A stretch of 64,000 bases of DNA from DASQHW01 sp038238245. Lineage in GTDB: Bacteria; Actinomycetota; Acidimicrobiia; IMCC26256; PALSA-610. The first letter of the stretch is position 1. The number at the start of each line of letters is the position of its first letter. The DNA lies in NCBI GenBank assembly GCA_038238245.1, contig JBBRXX010000008.1, positions 62,001-126,000 of the forward strand, given 5' to 3'. The notes below the pieces were generated by a model. It had not been told where the DNA came from, did no database searches, and saw only the letters and a list, made by a program, of their open reading frames with translations. Positions 41,130 through 50,479 of the stretch are shown here, piece after piece. The translations under genes and the position numbers were made by a program.

Positions 41130-42353
41130 ATGGCCGAGTTCTCGCTCGAGTTGAACGAAGACCAACAGCAGATCAAGGACTGGGTCCACACCTTCGCCGC
41201 CGACGTCATCCGTCCTGCGGGCGCCGAGTGGGACGAGCGCGAAGAGACGCCGTGGCCGATCATCGAAGAGGCCGCCAAGATCGGCATCTACTCGTGGGAG
41301 TTCATCTCCACCGCGTTCCAGGATCCGCTCGGGTTGACGTTCCCTCTGCTGTCGGAGGAGTTGTGCTGGGGTGACGCGGGCATCTCGCTCGCGATCTTGG
41401 GCACGACGCTCGGCGTCTCCGGAATTGCCGGCAACGGTACGCCCGAGCAGATCGTCGAGTGGGTGCCGCAGTGCTTCGGCACGCCCGACGACCTCCGCAT
41501 GGCCGCATTCGCCGTGAGCGAAGCCGACGCCGGCTCGGACGTGTCGTCGCTGCGCACGCGCGCGGTATACGACGAAGCCAAGGACGAGTGGGTGCTGAAC
41601 GGCACCAAGACGTGGATCACCAACGGCGGCATCACCAAGGTGCCGACGGTGCACGTGGTCGTCGCGACGGTCGATCCCGAGTTGAAGGGTCGCGGGCACG
41701 CGTCGTTCATCGTCCCGCCGGGAACGCCCGGGCTGAGCCAGGGCCAGAAGTTCAAGAAGATGGGCATCCGCGCGTCGCACACCGCCGAGGTCGTGCTCGA
41801 CGATGTGCGCGTGCCGGGCAACTGCCTGCTCGGTGGCAAAGAGAAGCTCGACGCTCGGCTCGCACGGGCGCGGGAGGGCAAGAGCAGCCGTGTGCAGGCG
41901 GCAATGGCGACGTTCGAGTCGACGCGCCCCCTCGTCGGTGCGCAGGCGCTCGGCATCGCGCGCGCCGCGTACGAGTACTCGCTGCAGTACGCGAAAGATC
42001 GCGTTGCATTCGGACGCCCGATCATCATGAACCAGGCGATCGCATTCAAGCTCGCCGACATGAAGATGCAGATCGACGCGGCGCGGCTGCTCGTGTGGCG
42101 CGCGTCGTGGATGAGCGCGACCGGCAAGGAGTTCACCGCCGGCGAGGGCTCCATGTCGAAGCTGTTCGCCGGTGAGACCGCGGTGAGCGTCACCGAGGAC
42201 GCGATCCAGATCCTCGGCGGCGCCGGTTACGTCAAGGATCACCCGGTCGAGCAGTGGCACCGCGACTCGAAGATCTACACGATCTTCGAAGGCACGAGCG
42301 AGATCCAGCGGCTGGTCGTCGCGCGCGCCATCTCCGGCCTGCACATTCCGTGA
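41130..42353 (+). CDS. Acyl-CoA dehydrogenase
   Basis: This 407-residue FAD enzyme introduces an alpha-beta double bond into an acyl-CoA. Motifs include FAVSEADAGSDVSSLRT, VLNGTKTWITNGG, FKKMGIRASHTAEVVLDDVRVPG and the C-terminal QILGGAGYVKDHPVEQWHRDSKIYTIFEGTSEIQ, which supplies the catalytic Glu region. Length and motifs match the short/medium-chain ACAD branch. It begins after the operator described at 41039 and is divergent from the DUF35/thiolase pair, so both sides may be controlled together. Confidence 0.93.
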   Translation: MAEFSLELNEDQQQIKDWVHTFAADVIRPAGAEWDEREETPWPIIEEAAKIGIYSWEFISTAFQDPLGLTFPLLSEELCWGDAGISLAILGTTLGVSGIAGNGTPEQIVEWVPQCFGTPDDLRMAAFAVSEADAGSDVSSLRTRAVYDEAKDEWVLNGTKTWITNGGITKVPTVHVVVATVDPELKGRGHASFIVPPGTPGLSQGQKFKKMGIRASHTAEVVLDDVRVPGNCLLGGKEKLDARLARAREGKSSRVQAAMATFESTRPLVGAQALGIARAAYEYSLQYAKDRVAFGRPIIMNQAIAFKLADMKMQIDAARLLVWRASWMSATGKEFTAGEGSMSKLFAGETAVSVTEDAIQILGGAGYVKDHPVEQWHRDSKIYTIFEGTSEIQRLVVARAISGLHIP

Positions 42354-42704
42354 TCCGGTGGGCGCGGTGCCCGGTCGTTGAGGCCGGCCATCCCGCTCAT
42401 CCCGACAACTGTGAGCGGTACATCGCGTCTTGATGGCGGCGGCGCGCGTCCGGACGGCGCGGTGCGCGCCGACCAGCGCGGGACGCGGTGGCCTTCGCGT
42501 CGGCGAGACCAAGGCGTGGGTCCGTCGCTTCCATCGCCGAAGCCACCACCGAGGCCGTCTGGTGACGCGTGCGAAGAGCATGAAGTGGCCATCGTCGGGT
42601 ACGTACAGCGATCGACCCGAATGCACACCCCATCACACACGCACCCTCGCCTAGCCTTCGTTCGCGAGGAGGGCGATGATGCGGCCACGGCGTGGGGCGG
42701 GTCG
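42354..42704. other. Intergenic region upstream of the cyclase/AAA gene
   Basis: No convincing gene or hairpin was seen. The alternative ATG of the downstream gene is at 42621 and a run of possible coding sequence lies in frame before GTG 42705. The region follows the acyl-CoA dehydrogenase stop without an obvious terminator. Confidence 0.4.
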
Positions 42705-45700
42705 GTGACGGCCACGGTCACGATAACCGTCGTGTTCACGGACCTGGTTGGATCCACCGAGCTCGCGTCGCGCCTGGGCCCGGTGGCGACGGACGAGCTC
42801 CGCAGGGTGCACTTCGGATTGTTGCGTGACGCGGTCGCGGCCACGGGCGGATCCGAGGTGAAGAACCTTGGCGACGGACTGATGTTGGTGTACCCCAGCC
42901 TGGTTCGGGCGTTGGACGGCGCGGTTGCGATGCAGCAGATCATCGACGGCCACAACCGTGAGGCGGCGGAGCCCTTGGGCGTGCGCGTCGGGCTCTCGAA
43001 CGGAGATGTGGTCGAGGAGGACGGCGACTACTTCGGCGAACCCGTGGTCGAGGCGGCTCGTCTGTGCGCCAAGGCGGGTGGCGGGCAGATTGTCACGACC
43101 GCGGTCGTGCAAATGCTGGCCCGCCGCAGCGGACACCGATTCGCACCACTCGGCGCCCTCGAGCTGAAGGGTCTGCCTGATCCGGTCGACGCCTGCGAGG
43201 TCGTGTGGGAGCCGGCGCCCACGGCGGCCCAGGTGCCGCTGCCGAGTCGGCTTGCCTTGGCTCCAGCGACGAGTGTGGTGGGGCGGGCGCTCGAGCGCGC
43301 GCATCTGCTTGGTGCGCTCAAGGCGGCGTCTGCGGGTGACGGTCGTCGCGTGGTCTTGGTCTCAGGGGAGCCAGGCATCGGCAAGACCACGTTGTCGGGA
43401 GACGTCGCTCGACGGGCGCACGAAGACGGGGCGATCGTGCTGTACGGACGCTGTGACGAGGACGTCGGGGTGCCCTACCAGCCGTTCGTGGAAGCCCTCG
43501 GCGGCTACGTCTCGGACGCGCCCGAATCTCTTCTCTTCGCCCTCGGCGAGCGTCGGCTCAGTGAGCTCTCGCGTCTGGTGCCCAAGATCCGGGCCCGGTT
43601 CCCCGGGCTGGCCGAGCCGCAATCGACCGACGCCGACGCCGAGCGTTACTTGCTGTTCGGCGCGGTCACCGCAGCCGTGACCGAGATCGCCGCGGCAAAG
43701 CGTTTGGTGCTCGTGCTCGACGATCTGCACTGGGCCGACAAGGCGACGGTCGTGTTGCTTCGCCATCTCGTCACCACACTCGACCGTGCTCAGGTGTTGG
43801 TGGTGGGCACCTACCGTCACAGCGACCTGACCGCCGGGCACCCGCTGACCGAGGTGCTTGCTGCGTTGCGGCGCGAACCGGGAGTCTCGCGGTTGCCGGT
43901 CGGCGGTCTCGACGACGACGACGTGATCGCCTTGTTGGAGCGCCTCGCGGGTCACGAGATGGGCCCCGACGGCATCCAGCTGGCCCACGCCGTGCGACGC
44001 GAGACCGGCGGCAACCCGTTCTTCACCGCCGAGGTCCTCCGGCACCTGGCCGAGACCGGCGCGATCCGCCAGCAGGAGGACGGCCACTGGGTGGCCACCG
44101 TCGACATGTCCTCGATCGGATTGCCGGAGAGCGTGCGCGAGGTGGTGGACCAACGCGTGCGGCGACTCGGCGACGAAGTGCAGCAGATCTTGACGGTGGC
44201 GTCGGTCATCGGGCGCGACTTCGACCTTGGTCTGCTCGCCCGCCTGGTCGAGCGTGACGAGGAGGAGGTCCTCGCCGCCCTCGAAGCGGCGGCCGCCGCG
44301 CTGGTCGTGGTGGAGGTGGAGGGACGCTCGGAGCGGTTCACGTTCACCCATGCGCTGTTCCAGCACTCGCTCTACGAGGGGCTGTCGGCCAGCCGGAGAG
44401 CCCGAACCCACCGCCGCATCGGAGAGCTCCTCGAAGTCGAGTGCGACGGGGACCCCGGCAGCCGCATCGGCGAGCTGGCTCACCACTGGGTGGCGGCCAC
44501 CATGCCCGCCGATGCCGGTAAGGCGGCCGGTTACGCAAGCCGCGCGGGGTGGGCGGCGCTCGGCGCTCTTGCCCCCGACGAGGCGATCCGCTGGTTCGGC
44601 CAAGCGCTCGACCTGCTCGAAACCGGATCGGTCGGTGATCCCGTCGAACACCTCGACGTCCTTATCGGCTTGGGGGATGCGCGACGCCAGGCCGGTGACG
44701 CGGCCTATCGCGAGACGTTGCTCGACGCGGCGCGCGAGGCGGTGCAGTTGGGTGAAACCGACCGGCTCGTCGCCGCTGCGCTCGCCAACAATCGCGGGAT
44801 GGTGAGCAGCTTCGGAGTGGTGGACGCGGAACGGATCGCCATGCTCGAAGCGGCGTTGGCGGCGACCGGCGACGGTGACAGCGAAGCCCGGGCTTGGCTG
44901 CTCGCGACCCTCGCGGCTGAGCTTCCCTCCAGCGGCGACCTGCACCGCATCCGTCGATTGACGGCTGACGCCGAGGCGATGGCCCGTCGCCTCGGCGGCG
45001 ATGGGGCGCTCCTGCGCGTGCTCAACCTCACATTCCTTCCTCTCTGGCTGCCCGACGGCATCGACCGGGCCGTCGTTGCCTCGGAGGAAGCCGTCACCCT
45101 TGCCGCCGAGGTCGGCGATCCGGTCGCCCGTTTCTGGGCCGCTTGGAACCGGGTGTTCGCCATGGCGTCGGCGGCCGACCGGACCGGCATGGACTTCGCG
45201 ATGGAATCCGCCGGTTCGCTCGCTCACGAGATCGGTCAGCCCTACCTGATCGGGCAAGTGACCCAGGGTCGGTGCTGGCTGGTCCTGTTGAGCGGCGACG
45301 CCGAGTACGCCGAGCGCCTGGCGAACGAGGCGTTGCAGATCGCGTCGAACAGTGGTCAGCCCGATGCGCTCGCAGTCTTCGGCGTCAACCTGATCAGTAT
45401 TCGCCGGCACCAGGGTCGGGGCGAGGAGATCCTGCCGCTTGTCGAGCAAGCCGTCGCCGACAACCCCGGGATCCCGGCGTTCCAGGCGGTGTACGCGCAG
45501 CTGCTCTGCGAATGTGAGCGAACCGACGCTGCGGAGCCGCTGCTCGAGGTCGCTCGTGGCGCTGACTTCTACAACGCGGCCTACAACTGGACGTGGCTTC
45601 CGAACACGGTGCTCTGGGCCGACACTGCTGCGACGCTCGGTGATATCGCGGCTGCTCGCGTCTTGTTCGAGCGGTTGTCGCCGTTCGAGACCCAAGGCAT

Positions 45701-46019
45701 CGCCAGTGGCGCAAGCTTCTACGGCACGGTCGCGATGTACCTCGCTCGCCTCGCCGTCGTACTCGGGCACCACGAGGATGCCCGCACCCTCTTCGAACGT
45801 GCCGACGCCCAGCTGCGCGCGCTCGAGGCGCCGTTCTGGCACGCCATCAACCAGGTCGAGTGGGCCCGCCTGCTCAGCGCCGTCGGGAGCGGCGATGAGC
45901 TGCGGCGCGCACGCGAGCTGCTTGCCGAGGCGGCCACGACTGCGGCGTCTCACGGGTGCCCGAGCGTCGAGCGGCGAGCGAACGAGGTCGCCGCAACCTT
46001 GGCGATGGATGCGCCGTGA
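42705..46019 (+). CDS. Class III adenylate-cyclase-domain / AAA-ATPase / TPR regulator
   Basis: This large regulator has an N-terminal class III cyclase homology domain (VVFTDLVGSTELASRL, EVKNLGDGLMLVYPS, YFGEPVVEAARLCAKA), an AAA/STAND ATPase (Walker A GEPGIGKTT, Walker B LVLVLDDLHWADKA), and a long TPR-like helical region to the C-terminus without a DNA-binding domain. The cyclase keeps the metal Asp and the GDG Asp, but the VNxAAR motif reads VVEAAR, so the transition-state Asn is missing. The start is uncertain (ATG 42621 or GTG 42705; the latter gives 1104 residues). It may be a signal-gated ATPase rather than a cAMP producer. Confidence 0.85.
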   Translation: MTATVTITVVFTDLVGSTELASRLGPVATDELRRVHFGLLRDAVAATGGSEVKNLGDGLMLVYPSLVRALDGAVAMQQIIDGHNREAAEPLGVRVGLSNGDVVEEDGDYFGEPVVEAARLCAKAGGGQIVTTAVVQMLARRSGHRFAPLGALELKGLPDPVDACEVVWEPAPTAAQVPLPSRLALAPATSVVGRALERAHLLGALKAASAGDGRRVVLVSGEPGIGKTTLSGDVARRAHEDGAIVLYGRCDEDVGVPYQPFVEALGGYVSDAPESLLFALGERRLSELSRLVPKIRARFPGLAEPQSTDADAERYLLFGAVTAAVTEIAAAKRLVLVLDDLHWADKATVVLLRHLVTTLDRAQVLVVGTYRHSDLTAGHPLTEVLAALRREPGVSRLPVGGLDDDDVIALLERLAGHEMGPDGIQLAHAVRRETGGNPFFTAEVLRHLAETGAIRQQEDGHWVATVDMSSIGLPESVREVVDQRVRRLGDEVQQILTVASVIGRDFDLGLLARLVERDEEEVLAALEAAAAALVVVEVEGRSERFTFTHALFQHSLYEGLSASRRARTHRRIGELLEVECDGDPGSRIGELAHHWVAATMPADAGKAAGYASRAGWAALGALAPDEAIRWFGQALDLLETGSVGDPVEHLDVLIGLGDARRQAGDAAYRETLLDAAREAVQLGETDRLVAAALANNRGMVSSFGVVDAERIAMLEAALAATGDGDSEARAWLLATLAAELPSSGDLHRIRRLTADAEAMARRLGGDGALLRVLNLTFLPLWLPDGIDRAVVASEEAVTLAAEVGDPVARFWAAWNRVFAMASAADRTGMDFAMESAGSLAHEIGQPYLIGQVTQGRCWLVLLSGDAEYAERLANEALQIASNSGQPDALAVFGVNLISIRRHQGRGEEILPLVEQAVADNPGIPAFQAVYAQLLCECERTDAAEPLLEVARGADFYNAAYNWTWLPNTVLWADTAATLGDIAAARVLFERLSPFETQGIASGASFYGTVAMYLARLAVVLGHHEDARTLFERADAQLRALEAPFWHAINQVEWARLLSAVGSGDELRRARELLAEAATTAASHGCPSVERRANEVAATLAMDAP

Positions 46020-46150
46020 CCCGATCGAGCTGAAGGCCACCGAACTCGTCGCGCGGAGCGGTCCGTGACCTCGACTCGCTACACCCACGCACGCACGTCT
46101 CGGGGTGTACCGATCAGCAATGCGCGAACTTGCCACGATGGCTCCTGCGG

Positions 46151-46384
46151 GTGCACGTCGTCGCTGTGCCCGACCGTCAGCGTCCTGGCTTGAACGGCAC
46201 GGCGATCGAGGACTCCTGGGACGTGTTGCGTCAGCGCCTCGAGCTCACGCCAAGCTTCGCGAACACCTCGCCGAGGTGGTACTCGCCAGCTCGGGCTGAT
46301 GAAGAGTTGGCTGGCGATCTCGCTCCGTTCGAGGATCATCCCGCTCGACTGAGAGGCGCGTTGCCGGCTCGGTTGACTCGGTGA
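46151..46384 (+). CDS. Possible small protein or gene remnant, 77 aa
   Basis: A frame with protein-like composition and GC-rich third positions runs from GTG 46151: MHVVAVPDRQRPGLNGTAIE, then SWDVLRQRLELTPSF and ADEELAGDLAPFEDHPARL. It overlaps the end of the convergent SDR gene by 49 bp. It has no ribosome site or recognised family and could be the remnant of a longer gene. The rest of the 46020-46335 gap holds nothing else I can support. Confidence 0.3.
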   Translation: MHVVAVPDRQRPGLNGTAIEDSWDVLRQRLELTPSFANTSPRWYSPARADEELAGDLAPFEDHPARLRGALPARLTR

Positions 46385-47703
46385 ATGGCGAGCGCTCGGA
46401 AGATGCGGCGGTGTACCGGGTAAAGCGCCTTCCAATACAGGAAACCGGGAATTCCCTTCGGCCGGAGGGCGCCGACCTGGATCAGCTCGTGCTCGGTGAT
46501 CTGATAGCCGAGCCAGCCTTCTCCGGGAAACCAGTCGATGCTGCGCAACACGAGACTCGCGGGATCTCGCTGGGCGACGCACCACCAGTCGACGATTGCA
46601 CCCGGTGCAATCACTTGCGGGCGGTGGAGGTTCCATTGTTCGCCGACGAGGCGACCAACCAGGGCACGGGCTCGCCACGCGAGCGGGAGGCCGTACCACG
46701 CGTAGCTGCCGCCGATACGGTCGAGATCCGCGTCGAGACTCGTCGGTGTGTTGTCAAGGATCGGCTCCTCGACGCGAACGGTGTACACGCCGTCGCGCAG
46801 CCCACTGTCGCGGCTGAGAAGGTCGTGGTCCAGTGCGCGGAATTGAACGTCCAGCGCGACTGTCAGCGCTTCGGCGAGCCCCAGTGGTTCAATGCCGAAT
46901 GCGGCGTCGGTACGGGCGGCGTCGCGGACGATGACCTCGGTCACGAGACTTTCGATGAGGGCGTGGCTCACGCGGCGATCGACCGGGGTCACGAGATCCA
47001 ACCAGTACGACGACAGGCGGGGTGTCAGGTACGGCACGTCCAAGATGCGCCGGTGGCGAAGACCGCGCGCGCTCGCGTATGCCGCGATCATTTCGCGATA
47101 CGTCGTGACGTCGGCGCCGCCGATCTCGTAGACGCCGGGCTCGACGTCGGTCGCGCCGACGAGGTAGTGGATCACGTCTGCGAGCGCGATTGGTTGGATC
47201 GCGGTGCGAACCCAGCGGGGACAGACCATGAAGGGAAGACGCTCGGTGAGGGAGCGCAGCATCTCGAACGACACGCTTCCCGCGCCGAGCACGACCGCCG
47301 CGCGCAACTCGACGACCGCAACGTGTTCGCACGCGAGCGCGGTGCCGACCTCTTGGCGACTCACGAGATGCTCCGACTCGGGGTCGTGTCCGAGTCCACC
47401 GAGATACACGATGCGTTCGACGCCGGCCGCGGCGGCTGCTCTTCCACAACCTTCTGCCAGTTGGCGATCGCGGTCTCGGAAGTCGCCGGTACCGAGCGAG
47501 TGCACGAGGTAGTAGGCGACTTCGCATCCGGACAGGGCGTCGCAAAGCGCCGCTTCGTTGCCAACGTCGACCGTGCGGGCTTCAGTGCCCGGCACCTCCG
47601 GAGGGTGGCGCGCGATCACGATGACGTCGTGAGCTGCTGCGGTGAGTGCGATCGAAAGTGCCCGTCCGACGAAACCGCTGGCTCCTATCACTGCGATGCG
47701 CAC
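46336..47703 (-). CDS. SDR family protein with DUF2867 C-terminal domain
   Basis: The 455-residue protein has an N-terminal extended SDR domain (MRIAVIGASGFVGRALSIAL, VAYYLVHSLGTGDFRDRDRQ, VERIVYLGGLGHDPESEHL) and a C-terminal DUF2867 domain beginning near RVEEPILDNTPTSLDADL and including SYAWYGLPLAWRARALVGRL and WWCVAQRDPASLVLRS. WLGYQITEHELIQVGALRPKGIPGFLYWKALYPVHRRIFRAL is typical of the fusion. These proteins are widespread in actinobacteria but uncharacterised; they probably bind NAD(P) and an unidentified small molecule. Start is GTG 47703. Confidence 0.85.
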   Translation of the reverse strand: MRIAVIGASGFVGRALSIALTAAAHDVIVIARHPPEVPGTEARTVDVGNEAALCDALSGCEVAYYLVHSLGTGDFRDRDRQLAEGCGRAAAAAGVERIVYLGGLGHDPESEHLVSRQEVGTALACEHVAVVELRAAVVLGAGSVSFEMLRSLTERLPFMVCPRWVRTAIQPIALADVIHYLVGATDVEPGVYEIGGADVTTYREMIAAYASARGLRHRRILDVPYLTPRLSSYWLDLVTPVDRRVSHALIESLVTEVIVRDAARTDAAFGIEPLGLAEALTVALDVQFRALDHDLLSRDSGLRDGVYTVRVEEPILDNTPTSLDADLDRIGGSYAWYGLPLAWRARALVGRLVGEQWNLHRPQVIAPGAIVDWWCVAQRDPASLVLRSIDWFPGEGWLGYQITEHELIQVGALRPKGIPGFLYWKALYPVHRRIFRALAIHRVNRAGNAPLSRAG

Positions 47704-47889
47704 GTACTCACGGTGTACCACGTGGGCAACCCCGGCGTGAACGCCGCGGAATGGTCGTCGCGACGCCATTCCACATCGCGACCGAGATCTCGTTTCCATC
47801 CCCACTTTCATCCCTACAACTCACGCGTGCTCGTCGTACTGGACGGACGCGGCAAGGGTGTGGGGCCTGCGCTGGAGACCCGTGCGTAC

Positions 47890-47985
47890 TGGTATTACGG
47901 CGCGAGGTGAGCTACACGATCTTCGAAGGTACGAGCGAGATCCAGCAGTGAGTGATCGCGCGCAGTGTCTGGCCTGCACATCCCG
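47890..47985 (+). pseudogene. Relic of an acyl-CoA dehydrogenase 3' end
   Basis: In frame, LRREVSYTIFEGTSEIQQ is followed by a stop, then VIARSV and, one frameshift later, GLHIP. This matches the C-terminus of the acyl-CoA dehydrogenase ending at 42353 (SKIYTIFEGTSEIQRLVVAR, then GLHIP). At the DNA level 47912-47946 equals 42275-42309 with one mismatch in 35. No start or body of the gene remains. The rest of the 47704-48110 gap shows no supportable gene. Confidence 0.8.
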
Positions 47986-48110
47986 CAGATCGGGGCAATC
48001 CGACTTTCGCGCCGTCGAGCTCCGGAGTCCGGCCGCGTTTGCGTAGACCGGCCAACGCCTCTTGCAGTCGCTCCACAGCGATGGGCAGATCCCGGGTCGG
48101 ATGCGTTCGG

Positions 48111-48581
48111 CTAGTCCCGTTCGACTCTTCGTAGTCCCCGCTGCGGTGTCCATGACTCGACGACGAGCTTGGTGGCCTCGGCATTGAGTCCCGTGATGAC
48201 GACCTCGGTGATGTCGGCGACGAACATCTCCCCGTCAGGCTGCTCGCTTGCCCCGTCGGCGTTCGTCACGCCCGCGGGTATGGCTCGTCCGGCGATCTTT
48301 GCCTCACCCGGCCAGTCGCTCTCGTGACCCTCGTCGGGGTGAAAGGTCGGGCCGTGAAGAGCGAAACGAGGATCCCGCTTGAGGTCCGCTCCCTTCCGTG
48401 CGCCGATCATCGAACCGAAGCGGAGAACGCCGTCAGCGAACTCGCACTCGATACCCGAAATGCGTGGCGAGCCGTCGGCCCGCAGCGTTGCGATGGTCTT
48501 GTGGCGACCGGCGTCGAGCAGCCGTCGCACCCTCCTCGCGAACTCGGGTTCCGCTTCCTCGATCACCTGCCACGCCGGCAC
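48111..48581 (-). CDS. Pyridoxamine 5'-phosphate oxidase-family protein
   Basis: This 156-residue split-barrel protein has VRRLLDAGRHKTIATLRADGSPRISGIECEFADGVLRFGSM, then ARKGADLKRDPRFALHGPT, the usual flavin-phosphate contacts of PNPOx-like proteins. EMFVADITEVVITGLNAEATKLVVESWTPQRG ends the domain. It binds FMN, F420 or haem; the substrate is unknown. TACTCT lies 8 nt before the GTG start at 48581. It lies next to a broken serine-hydrolase gene in a region of gene decay. Confidence 0.82.
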   Translation of the reverse strand: MPAWQVIEEAEPEFARRVRRLLDAGRHKTIATLRADGSPRISGIECEFADGVLRFGSMIGARKGADLKRDPRFALHGPTFHPDEGHESDWPGEAKIAGRAIPAGVTNADGASEQPDGEMFVADITEVVITGLNAEATKLVVESWTPQRGLRRVERD

Positions 48582-48612
48582 GGCCGGGCAGAGTACCCGC
48601 AGTCTTGCTTAG

Positions 48613-49619
48613 ATGCGGCGCGTGAATTCCACGAACGGCGATCCCGAGCTGGCAGCTGAACTCGGCGCGCTTATTGGGAGGCGGGCGCGAAGCGTTGCCG
48701 CGGCCGTGGTCGAAATCGGGAGCGACACGCGTGCCCGCTTTGCGTTCCTTGCCGCCGACGCGGACACACGTTTCGAGATCGGGTCGGTCACCAAGGGCTT
48801 GACGGGGATGCTGCTTGCCGACTCGGTGGAACGTGGAGAGATGTCATTGGACACGGAGGTCGGCGCGATCTTTCCTCGCTGCGCAGGTACCGCGTTCGGG
48901 TCGGTCACCGCGCGGAACTGTGCACGCACACCTCGGGTTTGCCGAGGGTGGTGAGAGATCCTCGGACAATGGTTCGCCTGCTGTGCGCGGTGTTGCTCGG
49001 TCGGGACCCCTAACGCGGCCGCGACGGACCCGAGCTCGTGAACGGTACGGTCCGTGCAAGGCTGCGGCACCGAGGGCGGTACCAATACTCGAACCCTGGC
49101 GCGGCCGTTCTCGGACAATGTCTCGCCACGGTCGCGGGTACCGACTATCGCTCTCAGCTCCGAGAGCGGATTCTGCACCCGATAGAAATGAGCGCGTCGG
49201 CTGTTGGCGCCCAAGGCAATACCGCGCCGCGCGGGAGATCCTCTTTCGGTCGACGGCAGCAACCTTGGATCATGGACGGTTACGCGCCGGCCGGAGCCGT
49301 GGTGAGCACGATCGCCGACATGAGTCGTCTCGCGGCGTCATTGCTCGACGGCTCCGCACCGGGGCGCCGCTCTCTCGTCGCGTTCGAAGGAATCGAGACC
49401 GATCGGTCGGAGCGGGCAACCGGAATGTTCTGGATCATCGACTCGATACCGAACACCGATCAGACAGTCATCTGGCACAACGGACAGACCGGCGGACATT
49501 CGGCATTCTTTGCGCTGTTCCCGCAGACCCATCGCGCGGTCGTTGTCTTGGCCAATGTCGCGCAAGCGACCGAACAGCAGCGCATCGCACTCGGATTGGC
49601 GCGCTCGAGACAAGTCTGA
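48613..49619 (+). pseudogene. Broken serine hydrolase (class C beta-lactamase family)
   Basis: The N-terminal part (from 48613) has the Ser-x-x-Lys motif in GSVTKGLTGM. The expected reading continues only after loss of about one base near 48911-48915, giving ELCTHTSGLPRVVRDPRTMV, and then meets an in-frame TAA at 49011. From 49038 the same frame resumes with RYQYSNPGAAVLG (Tyr-x-Asn motif) and ends with WHNGQTGGHSAFFALFP (third motif). All catalytic motifs survive, but one frameshift and one nonsense codon separate them. A sequencing error could explain one lesion, less easily both. Confidence 0.8.
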
Positions 49620-49674
49620 GCGACTGGCGCTGCCATCCGTCCTCTCGTCCGCACAACTCATGGCTCATCCCTTC

Positions 49675-50463
49675 TCACAGGAGGGCGGCGACGAACTGGT
49701 CGTGGTGGTCGGTCCACCAGCGGCGTCGGCGGTCGTAGCGCTCGCTGCCACCGGTCCGGTTCCACATCGCGATGACGTTCGGGTCACCGGCGTCGACGCG
49801 GCGCCGGACGGCCGCTTCGATGCGGGCGATGGCATCGTTCACGGCGGTGAGCAGTTCCGTCCGACCGTCCCGATCCAGTCCGTAGGCGTCGGCGACGAGT
49901 CGTAGTCGTGCCGGCCGGTCGGCGGGTCGCCAGCCGAGCCGCGCCTGGTCGAACTCGTCGTCAATCGGTACACAGAGGCGGGCGAGGTGCGCGAGGTCGT
50001 AGACGGGTCGGCCAGGGGCAGCGAACTCGAAGTCGAGCAGCGCAACGGCAATGCCGTCACGGAAGACGACGTTCGACGGCTCCACGTCGTTGTGGCACAC
50101 GAGCCGCCCGCCCGCAGGGTCAGCCAGCGCGTCGTTCCAGCTGAGGCCCTGGGGGTCGAACCCGCGTGCGGCTTCGTGCAGCCCGCGCAGCAGCATCGCG
50201 ACGGACGCCAGCGCGGTGTCGGACTGGCTCCAGTTCGGATAGGGCGCCACGGGGACCTCGCCGTCGATGAACACGAGGCGCTCGCGTCCGTCCTCGTCGA
50301 TACCGACTGGTGCCGAGGCACCCTCGAAGCCGGCGCGTCTCACCGCCCGCAGGAAGGCGTGAATCGAACCCGAGTGCGGACTCGAGGGGCGAAGCACGTG
50401 CGGACCGACGCGCACGACCCGGCCCGCGTTCGCGATCCCGCCATCGAGTTGTTGCTCCGCCAC
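49675..50463 (-). CDS. APH-family phosphotransferase
   Basis: The 262-residue kinase-fold protein has a catalytic loop LVCHNDVEPSNVVFRDG (HxD with downstream Asn), and the metal Asp in VALLDFEFAAPGRPVYDLAHLAR. GLHEAARGFDP is the usual linker helix. The N-lobe (RVVRVGPHVLRPSSPHSGSIHAFLRAVRRAGFEG) is shorter than in aminoglycoside-resistance enzymes. It probably phosphorylates a small hydroxylated molecule; a drug-resistance role is not implied. GTG 50463 is preferred to longer in-frame starts, which would run into the upstream VOC gene. Confidence 0.85.
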   Translation of the reverse strand: MAEQQLDGGIANAGRVVRVGPHVLRPSSPHSGSIHAFLRAVRRAGFEGASAPVGIDEDGRERLVFIDGEVPVAPYPNWSQSDTALASVAMLLRGLHEAARGFDPQGLSWNDALADPAGGRLVCHNDVEPSNVVFRDGIAVALLDFEFAAPGRPVYDLAHLARLCVPIDDEFDQARLGWRPADRPARLRLVADAYGLDRDGRTELLTAVNDAIARIEAAVRRRVDAGDPNVIAMWNRTGGSERYDRRRRWWTDHHDQFVAALL

Positions 50464-50479
50464 ACGGCCACCATCTTCG

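Noticed and set aside
43362..46136. A 924-codon minus-strand frame opposite the cyclase-AAA gene
   Set aside because: It is the antisense of a well-supported plus-strand gene and shows no family motif.
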